From NCBI GenBank assembly GCA_045039925.1, contig CP108400.1, positions 6,200,001 to 6,264,000 on the forward strand: a stretch of 64,000 bases of DNA, read 5' to 3'. A program made the translations under genes and the position numbers. Below are positions 58,440 to 64,000 of this stretch, one piece after another. Source of the stretch: Yinghuangia sp045039925 (GTDB lineage Bacteria; Actinomycetota; Actinomycetes; Streptomycetales; Streptomycetaceae). The notes beneath the pieces were generated by a model. The model worked only from the letters and a program-made list of their open reading frames with translations, was not told the origin of the DNA and made no database searches. The number at the start of each line of letters is the position of its first letter. Within the stretch, counting starts at the first letter, position 1.

Positions 58440-58542
58440 CCGGCGTGCACGAGACGGCCCGGCGCTGCTGCGCGTGCGCTGTGGACGTGGACTTTGGGGG
58501 TGCTTGTCCCCCGCAGTCGGCGTCCGCGAGACGGCCCGGCGC
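58432..58542. repeat. Imperfect 34-bp direct repeat spanning the tsaE stop
   Basis: 58432-58465 and 58509-58542 match at 30 of 34 positions with a 77-bp period; the first copy contains the tsaE TAG. The rest of 58440-58732, up to the IS110 end, shows no gene or other clear element. Confidence 0.8.
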
Positions 58543-58758
58543 CGTGCCGAAGCGCATGCACTCTGGACGCATGTTCGGTCGGGCGCGCGGCGTGCGGGCC
58601 TCGCAAGGGTGACCCCGTGACATCCGGGCTCCGCCGATCGTTGGCGGAACAAGGAGCCACACCGCGCCCCGGAGTGTGCGCCCAACTGGCGCGATCGACC
58701 GACGTCGACCGGCCGGAAAGGTGTTCGTCGCGTGTCAGACATCTCATGTCGTTTGATG

Positions 58759-59991
58759 TCAAGCGGATGCGGGTTGAGGGTGGGTGTGGTGGGCCCAGGC
58801 GGTGGCTTCGTCGTAGCGGGTGTGGGTCTTGAGGCAGCCGTGGAGGATGCCGACGAGGCGGTTGCCGAGCTGGCGCAGGGCGGGGTTGTAGTCGAGGTCC
58901 CGGGCGCGTTGCCGGTCGTAGTAGCGGCGTGCTCCGGGCGAGCTGCGTAGCGCGCAGAAGGCTTGTCGTTGAAGGGCGTCGGCGAGGCGGTTGTTGCGGA
59001 CGTAGCGGGCTTGGACGGTGCGGACCTTGCCGGATGATCTGGTGATGGGGCTGGTGCCGGCGTAGTTCTTCCGTGCCTTCGCGTTCTTGTAGCGAGTGGG
59101 GTCGTCTCCGAACTCGGCGAGCACCCGCGCGCCGGTGATCTCCGCGATGCCGGGCATCGACAGATAGATCTCAGCGTCCGGGTGCTCGAGAAAATGCGCC
59201 TTCACCTGCGCTTCCATCGCCTCGATCTGCTCGTTCAGCGCGATGAGTATTCGCGCGTGCGCCGTCACCGCGGCTGCGTATGCCGTGGTGACCGACTCCG
59301 GCAACACGAGCTGCCCCTCGCGCAGCGCGGTCTGGATCGTGTGCGCTTTCGCGTCCCGGTGATGGCGTCGGTGACGGGCCAGCACCGCCGTGATCTGTGT
59401 GCGGGTCAGCTTCGCGCCGGTCTGTGGCGTCGGTGCCTTGATCAGCAGTTCCAGCGCGTCGGTGCTGGTCAGGGCGAGGTCGGCGTAGGCGTGAAGGGCG
59501 GCGGGGTAGTACTCGCGCAGCGCGGAGCGCATCCGCTGGAAAGTGCGGGTGCGTTCCCAGATCAGGGTCTGGTGGGCGCGGGCGACGACCTTGACGGCCT
59601 GGGCCTGGTCGCTGTCGCCTGCGACCGGACGGAGTTGGGCATGGTCGATGCGGACCATGTCCGCGAGTGCGTGGGCGTCACCCTTGTCGCTCTTCGCGCC
59701 GGAGGATGCGTAGCGTTCCTTGAACCGGGCCGCCTGGCGCGGGTTGACCGCGTAGACCCGGTAGCCGGCGGCGGTCAGGGCCTGCACCCAGGCACCGCGG
59801 TCGGTCTCGATCCCGACCGTCACCTGCGACGGCTCCAGGTCCTCGCCACCGTGACGAGCGACGAGCTCGTGGAGCTTGGCGATGCCTTCCATGCCCTCGG
59901 GCAGCCGGGCCGCCGCCAGCTTGTGGCCCGCATCGTCCTGAACTTCGACATCATGGTGGTCTTCGGCCCAGTCGTCTCCGATCCACAACAC
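58759..59991 (-). CDS. IS110-family transposase (RNA-guided recombinase type)
   Basis: A 410-residue recombinase starting at GTG 59991 with GGAG 8 bp upstream. The RuvC-like DEDD domain has D6/D7 (MLWIGDDWAEDHH), E62 (GIETDRG) and D102/D105 (KSDKGDAHALADM). The C-terminal Tnp domain has LSMPGIAEITGARVLAEFGD and NYAGTSPITRSSGK, with S319/S320 as candidate nucleophiles. No frameshift or truncation is seen, so it may be active. The family is now known to use a bridge RNA made from a non-coding end. Confidence 0.93.
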   Translation of the reverse strand: MLWIGDDWAEDHHDVEVQDDAGHKLAAARLPEGMEGIAKLHELVARHGGEDLEPSQVTVGIETDRGAWVQALTAAGYRVYAVNPRQAARFKERYASSGAKSDKGDAHALADMVRIDHAQLRPVAGDSDQAQAVKVVARAHQTLIWERTRTFQRMRSALREYYPAALHAYADLALTSTDALELLIKAPTPQTGAKLTRTQITAVLARHRRHHRDAKAHTIQTALREGQLVLPESVTTAYAAAVTAHARILIALNEQIEAMEAQVKAHFLEHPDAEIYLSMPGIAEITGARVLAEFGDDPTRYKNAKARKNYAGTSPITRSSGKVRTVQARYVRNNRLADALQRQAFCALRSSPGARRYYDRQRARDLDYNPALRQLGNRLVGILHGCLKTHTRYDEATAWAHHTHPQPASA

Positions 59992-60155
59992 CCGGCGTGC
60001 TCCGTGCTTCTCTCGTCCGGTACGTACGTGCAGCCTGCGGAAGACACGGCTCGCGGGCTAATGGATCCAGTGCTCACGCCCAACAACTCGGCGGGCAACG
60101 CCATCTCATCGGCAGTCACGGCCTCCCGGCCGACCAGCAGGGGCACGGTCTGACA
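59992..60155 (-). ncRNA. Putative IS110 bridge RNA region
   Basis: About 160 nt upstream of the transposase start are non-coding and foldable: CGGCC-GGGA-GGCCG is a clear hairpin (60117-60130), and several short pairable loops lie 5' and 3' of it. Known IS110 bridge RNAs are encoded at exactly this place and size. The guide loops cannot be assigned by eye, so boundaries are nominal. Confidence 0.45.
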
Positions 60156-60242
60156 CCAGAGCTCCAAAGGGCTCCGCGGTAGGTAGTGCTCACCTGCTGG
60201 CGGCTACGGCTCCGAGTCTCTCGCGGGACCCGGTAGCTCCCA

Positions 60243-62645
60243 TTAGCGGTCGGCGGCGTTTTCGTTTTCGTCCGGGGCGTCGGTCGGTGGTGAACCGGTG
60301 GCTCCGCCGGTGCTGCCGCCCGTACTTCCGCCCGTGCTGCCGCCGGTGCCCCCGGTGCTGCCGCCTGTGCTGCCGCCGGTGGAGCCGCCGTTGCCGCCGC
60401 TGGTTGGTGGTCCCGAGGTTGGTGGCCCGGAGCTCGACGAGCCGCCGGTTGCGGGCGGGGCTGACGACGGCGGCGGGCCGCTCGACGTCTCGGGCGGGGG
60501 AGTCGTCCCCGGCGTCGTGGTGCCGGTGTTCGGCGGCGCCGACGCGGGCGGACCGCTGGTCGCAGGAGCCTGCACGTCGCCCGAGTTGTCGTCGGCGGGG
60601 AGCTGGAAGTCCACGACGGGCTGGCCGGCCGTCGCCGACCGCATGTACGTCGTCCACATCCGCGTCGGCAGGTTGCCGCCGTCGACGCGGCTGAGGCCCG
60701 CCGTCCCGTACATGTCCTCGAACTCATTGCTCGTCGGGTTCTGCCGGAACATGCCGATCGCGGTCGACAGTTGCGGCGTGTAGCCCACGAACCACGCCGA
60801 CTTGTTGCTGTCCGTCGTCCCCGTCTTCCCCGCCGCCGGCCGACCCAGCGCCTGCGCCCGCGTGGCCGTGCCCGACTCGACGACGGACTGGAGCACCTGG
60901 TTGACGCCGTCCGCCTGCTCCTCGGTGTAGACCTGCTCGTGGTCGTGGTCCGGCAGCCCGACGCTGTCGCCGTTGCGGCTCAGCTGCTCGACCGAGTACG
61001 CGTCCACGTGCGACCCACGACCCGCGAAACTCGCATACGAGTTCGCCATGTCCAGCGCACTCGGCGTCGCGGTGCCCAGCGCCAGCGACGGATTGGGCTC
61101 CAGCCCGGGCGTGTCGGGGCTGAGGCCGCTGCGGATCGAGTCCTCGACCACCTTGTCCGGCCCGACGTCCATGCCGAGCTGCGCGTACACCGTGTTCGCG
61201 GACACGTCCATGGCCCTCGACAGCGTGATCATGCCGAAGTCGCGGCCGTCCTCGTTGCCCGGCTGCCACGGCTTGCCGTTCTCCATGACCGGCTTGCCGT
61301 TCGGGTACGTGACGACCACGTCGTCGTCCCCGTCGTACCGCGTCTGCGGGGTGACCGGCACACGCTTCTTGTTCTTCTGCACGCCGTCGCGCAGCCCGGC
61401 CGCCAGCACGTACGGCTTGAACGTCGACCCGACCTGCACGTCGCGCCGCGTCGCGCTGTTGACGTACTGCTTCACGTAGTCGGGGCCGCCGTAGATCGCC
61501 ACGATGCGCCCGGTGGCCACGTCGACCGACGCGCCCCCGACGCGCACGCCCACGTCCTTGGCCCGCGACGCCGGGTCGAGGTTGTCCTTGAGCGTGTTCT
61601 GCACGGTGTCGTACATGGCCCGGGTCTTGGCCTTGTCGAAGGTCGTGCGGATTGTGTAGCCGCCCGCCGCGAGCTCCTGCTCGTCGACGACATCGTTGTC
61701 CAGCAGGTACTGCTTGGCCGTCTCGACGAGGTAGCCGTTCATGCCTTCCAGGCCCGGCTGCGTCTCGGGGTCGACCGGCTCGGGGAACACCATCGCGGCA
61801 CGCTGCCCGGGGGTGAGCCACTTGGACTTCACCATGCCGTCGAGCACGTAGTTCCAGCGCGCGACGGCGTTCGCCCGGCCGCGCTCGGTGGTGTTCTTGA
61901 CGTCGTACACGCCGGGCGCGTTGATGAGCACCGCGAGGTACGCGCCCTGCTCGACCGTCAGCTGCGACGCGTTCACGCCGTAGTACGCCTGGGCCGCCGC
62001 CTGGATGCCGTAGGCCCCGCGCCCGAAGTAGACCGTGTTCAGGTAGCCCTCGAGGATGTCGTCCTTGGACTCCTCGCGGTCCATCTTGACCGCGATGATC
62101 GCCTCCTTGAACTTCCGGGAGACGGTCTGCTCCTGCGTCAGGTAGAGGTTCTTGACGTACTGCTGCGTGATCGTCGAGCCGCCCTGCAACGACGATCCGC
62201 CGCTGGTGACCGACTTGACCAGGCCGCGCACGGTGCCGGTGAGGGAGATGCCGGAGTCGGTGTAGAAGCTGCGGTTCTCGGCGGCGAGGAACGCCTCCTG
62301 CACCTGCTTGGGTACGTCCGACAGCGGCACGTTCTGCCGGTTGGTCGCCCCCGTGCGCACGATCTCGCTGCCGTCGCTCCACTGCCAGATGTTGCTCTGC
62401 TTGGTGGCCTCGGCGTTCGCGTGCGAGGGGATCGGGGTGATCGCGTACACGACTCCCACGCCCAGGAACAGCAGGCCGAGCACGAAGACGAACGCCGTCG
62501 CGAAGTGCTTGAAGGAGGGGACCCAGCGCCGTACGCCGGACTTGTTCGAGCGCGGGTAGTCGACGAAGCGGCGGCGGCGCGGCGTGGTCACGGCGGGTGC
62601 GGAGGGCGGGCCGCCGGCGGGCGCGCCGGGGCCGGGGTTGTGCAT
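60243..62645 (-). CDS. Class A penicillin-binding protein (transglycosylase/transpeptidase)
   Basis: A bifunctional peptidoglycan synthase of 800 residues. ATG 62645 has GGAG 5 bp upstream; GTG 62651 is the alternative. A cytosolic basic N terminus precedes one transmembrane helix (about 47-68). The GT51 domain carries E123 in AAENRSFYTDSG and GGSTITQQ (155-162). The transpeptidase domain has S407 in GSTFKPY, SAN (482-484) and KTG (607-609). The last 110 residues are a Pro/Ser/Thr/Gly-rich tail with many GGSTG repeats, probably a wall-spanning segment. Confidence 0.95.
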   Translation of the reverse strand: MHNPGPGAPAGGPPSAPAVTTPRRRRFVDYPRSNKSGVRRWVPSFKHFATAFVFVLGLLFLGVGVVYAITPIPSHANAEATKQSNIWQWSDGSEIVRTGATNRQNVPLSDVPKQVQEAFLAAENRSFYTDSGISLTGTVRGLVKSVTSGGSSLQGGSTITQQYVKNLYLTQEQTVSRKFKEAIIAVKMDREESKDDILEGYLNTVYFGRGAYGIQAAAQAYYGVNASQLTVEQGAYLAVLINAPGVYDVKNTTERGRANAVARWNYVLDGMVKSKWLTPGQRAAMVFPEPVDPETQPGLEGMNGYLVETAKQYLLDNDVVDEQELAAGGYTIRTTFDKAKTRAMYDTVQNTLKDNLDPASRAKDVGVRVGGASVDVATGRIVAIYGGPDYVKQYVNSATRRDVQVGSTFKPYVLAAGLRDGVQKNKKRVPVTPQTRYDGDDDVVVTYPNGKPVMENGKPWQPGNEDGRDFGMITLSRAMDVSANTVYAQLGMDVGPDKVVEDSIRSGLSPDTPGLEPNPSLALGTATPSALDMANSYASFAGRGSHVDAYSVEQLSRNGDSVGLPDHDHEQVYTEEQADGVNQVLQSVVESGTATRAQALGRPAAGKTGTTDSNKSAWFVGYTPQLSTAIGMFRQNPTSNEFEDMYGTAGLSRVDGGNLPTRMWTTYMRSATAGQPVVDFQLPADDNSGDVQAPATSGPPASAPPNTGTTTPGTTPPPETSSGPPPSSAPPATGGSSSSGPPTSGPPTSGGNGGSTGGSTGGSTGGTGGSTGGSTGGSTGGATGSPPTDAPDENENAADR

Positions 62646-62651
62646 CGCCAC

Positions 62652-62888
62652 TCCGTCACCACTTCCGCTTTGCCGATCAACCAGCCGTCAACCTGATGGT
62701 GATGGTATGTCGACAAATCGGAAAAAGTGATGTTGTGGTGGTGCGAACACGCGTGCCGAGATGCCGTACGGCCAGGTCACTGGGCCGAACGGGGCATCAG
62801 GGGGAGAGCTACTTCACAGGCGGCCGTATCTCACCGGGCCCGGCCGGACTCACCGGCTCACCGCCCCACCGACCCCCGTCGGACCCGA
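62652..62888. other. Upstream region of the PBP gene
   Basis: AT-richer DNA at 62690-62735 (minus-strand TTTTTCCGATTTG with CATACC) could hold the PBP promoter, but no element pair fits well. Otherwise nothing definite. Confidence 0.3.
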
Positions 62889-62954
62889 CCCGCTTCGGAT
62901 CCGGCCCGCTTCGGATCCGGCCCGCATCGCACCCGACCCGCGCGTCGGATCCGG
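62889..62954. repeat. Direct repeats containing the palindrome CGGATCCG
   Basis: CCCGCTTCGGATCCGG occurs twice in tandem (62889-62904, 62905-62920). A diverged unit (62921-62936) and a third CGGATCCGG (62946-62954) follow. The palindromes could be protein-binding sites just beyond the stop of the small secreted protein gene. Confidence 0.75.
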
Positions 62955-62961
62955 CCCGGCC

Positions 62962-63621
62962 TCAGGGCACCACGACCACGAGCGTGCCGATGTCCACGAA
63001 CTCGAACAGCGCCTTGCCGTCCGCCGGCGTCTCGCGCACCCCGGCGTTCTTCGGCTTCGTCGTCGCCGTCGGGCTCTTGGTCGCGGTCGCCCGCCCGGTC
63101 GGCTTGCGGGTCGTCGTGGCCGACGGGCTCGGCGGCGGTACGTTCCCCGCCGCGACCTGGTCCAGCGGGGTGTCGGTCGCGCTGAAGCCCAGCGTCATCC
63201 CGTTGAAGCTCCCTATGACCACCGTGTTCTCGATCCGCAGGCCGTCGCCGCCGCGCTGCGGGCCCACGGTCTTGTTTTTGACCCGGTACTCGTCCGCGGG
63301 CGTCAGCACGCTGCCCGCGACCACGGTGTACGTGCGCAGCGCCTCTTCCTTGCCGCTCACGATGTCGACCAGCCACACGCGGTTCTGACCGACCGAGTAC
63401 ACGACGCGCTTGCCGCTCCCCGAGTTCGCCGGCACCGCCGGCGGGGCCACCGTCTGGGGCGGGGCCTGCGTCGCACCCGGCGACGCGATCGGCGTGCTCG
63501 AACTGGTCACGTCCGCCTTGCGGTCCTTCGGCGAGGTGTCCGCGGCCTTCCAGGCCAGCGCCCCCACGCCGACCAGCGCCGCGAGCGTGATGCCCGCGAC
63601 CGTCGTTCCTGGATTCGCCAT
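62962..63621 (-). CDS. Membrane-anchored YkuD-like protein lacking catalytic residues
   Basis: A 219-residue protein starting at ATG 63621 (MANPGTTVAGITLAALVGVG). One N-terminal transmembrane segment (about 6-22) is followed by a Ser/Thr/Pro/Ala linker and a small domain with VVYSVGQNRVWLVDIVSGKE and LTPADEYRVKNKT. That pattern resembles the beta strands of L,D-transpeptidases (YkuD). However, no cysteine occurs anywhere in the protein, so it cannot be an active enzyme of that class. A second low-complexity Thr/Lys/Pro stretch precedes the C-terminal strand FEFVDIGTLVVVV. Function unknown; possibly a cell-wall binding protein. Confidence 0.7.
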   Translation of the reverse strand: MANPGTTVAGITLAALVGVGALAWKAADTSPKDRKADVTSSSTPIASPGATQAPPQTVAPPAVPANSGSGKRVVYSVGQNRVWLVDIVSGKEEALRTYTVVAGSVLTPADEYRVKNKTVGPQRGGDGLRIENTVVIGSFNGMTLGFSATDTPLDQVAAGNVPPPSPSATTTRKPTGRATATKSPTATTKPKNAGVRETPADGKALFEFVDIGTLVVVVP

Positions 63622-63699
63622 GACTTCGCCTCTCGCCCGACCGCTGTACCCACCGACACCCACCCGACACCCACCCGAACAGCTGGGGCACAGCCCGCC

Positions 63700-63773
63700 G
63701 TACGACCCGCCGCGCATACCGCACGACCTGCCGCAACACCTGCCGGAACAGCTGTCGTACGACCTGCGGCGCC
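63700..63773. repeat. Degenerate 12-bp repeats upstream of tsaB
   Basis: Units such as TACGACCCGCCG, CACGACCTGCCG, CAACACCTGCCG, GAACAGCTGTCG and TACGACCTGCGG follow each other, preceded by CACCCACCCGA repeats (63658-63680). I see no gene in 63622-63897. Confidence 0.6.
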
Positions 63774-63897
63774 ACCCACGGCGCAGCGTCGTGCGCACTC
63801 GGCGGCGCGGTACCCCACGGCACACATCGTGCCAGCACCGCGGGCGGGTCCGTGCGAGGCGGTCGGCCGCGCCACGCCGTCGGGATAGCCTTGGGCG

Positions 63898-64000
63898 GTG
63901 CTGCTGCTCGCTTTCGACACCGCCACCCCCGCCGTGACCGTCGCCCTCCACGACGGGTCCCAGGTCGTATCCGGTTCCACGCAGGTCGACGCGCGACGGC
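63898..64000 (+). CDS. tsaB: tRNA threonylcarbamoyladenosine protein TsaB, N-terminal fragment
   Basis: From GTG 63898 the frame reads LLLAFDTATPAVTVALHDGS, the ASKHA-fold first strand of TsaB, and runs to the window end (34 residues). TsaB joins TsaD and TsaE in t6A synthesis. No Shine-Dalgarno precedes the GTG; GATAGCCT (63883-63890) could be a -10 for a leaderless mRNA. Its separation from tsaE by the inserted block means it needs its own promoter. Confidence 0.85.
   Translation, partial: MLLLAFDTATPAVTVALHDGSQVVSGSTQVDARR

Larger units (their letters stand above)
58733..60155 (-). mobile_element. IS110-family insertion sequence
   Basis: The element carries one intact DEDD transposase on the minus strand. 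GTGTCAGAC at 58733-58741 and GTCTGACAC at 60147-60155 form a possible inverted end pair, giving about 1.42 kb, a normal IS110 size. No target duplication is expected for this family. The true ends are uncertain: a repeated AGTGCTCAC (60069-60077 and 60185-60193) could place the 5' end nearer 60193. It sits between tsaE and a PBP gene. Confidence 0.75.

Noticed and set aside
58440..58732. A gene remnant interrupted by the IS110 element
   Set aside because: The sequence on both sides of the element does not join into a recognisable reading frame; only a direct repeat is evident on the left.
59820..60167. A 115-codon frame overlapping the IS110 transposase start
   Set aside because: It lies in the proposed bridge-RNA region and the wrong frame of the transposase, without a family match or ribosome site.
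62962..63621. Calling this gene an active L,D-transpeptidase or a sortase
   Set aside because: No cysteine exists in the protein, and both enzyme classes need one for catalysis.

Overview
The window is 64 kb of very GC-rich DNA. Codons mostly end in G or C, GTG starts are common, one start is TTG, purine-rich ribosome sites are frequent, and the proteins read as actinomycete throughout. Gene order closely follows the ribosomal-protein and RNA-polymerase core of Streptomyces and relatives (from aspC, tRNA-Trp, secE, nusG to alr, tsaE, tsaB). It is not a typical Streptomyces layout. rpsD, encoding a zinc-type S4, sits between rpsK and rpoA as in mycobacteria. The lipoprotein genes I would expect between rplA and rplJ are missing. 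A block of about 5.4 kb (an IS110-family element, a class A penicillin-binding protein and a small secreted protein) separates tsaE from tsaB. I infer a member of Streptomycetales or a nearby order, genus unknown.

Layout. 1-2.9 kb: PAS protein fragment, adenosine deaminase-like enzyme and aspartate aminotransferase, all minus strand. 3-7.7 kb: tRNA-Trp, secE-nusG, rplK-rplA and rplJ-rplL, the last behind an L10-type leader with a U-tracted attenuator. 8.3-16 kb: rpoB-rpoC with a clear promoter and a long terminator, then two small DUF4190 membrane proteins. 17.4-22 kb: rpsL-rpsG-fusA and tuf. 22.1-32.1 kb: the S10 and spc clusters (rpsJ to rplO). 32.4-35.4 kb: secY-adk and map. 35.5-40.7 kb: infA-rpmJ-rpsM-rpsK-rpsD-rpoA-rplQ and truA. 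40.7-43.3 kb: a membrane-anchored protein divergent from rplM-rpsI. 43.5-48.8 kb: glmM, coaA-DUF389 and glmS. 48.9-53.1 kb: accessory genes (GNAT, MarR/EamA divergon, PhoX-like protein). 53.2-58.4 kb: acpS, nnr, alr, an alpha/beta hydrolase and tsaE. 58.7-63.9 kb: the inserted block, then the start of tsaB.

Together the genes supply transcription (rpoA/B/C, nusG), translation (about 35 ribosomal proteins, EF-G, EF-Tu, IF-1, map, TsaE/TsaB), Sec export (secE, secY) and early cell-wall and cofactor steps (glmS, glmM, alr, PBP, coaA, acpS, nnr).

The most notable non-gene signals are: a 28-nt leader element shared exactly by the rpsL and rpsJ operons; a large foldable S10 leader; an in-frame duplication of the rpoA tail; an 11-copy 13-bp minisatellite that begins on a stop codon; direct repeats at several other stop codons; a MarR promoter flanked by two operators; and a probable bridge-RNA region in the IS110 element. 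I found no CRISPR array, prophage, toxin-antitoxin or recognisable defence locus.
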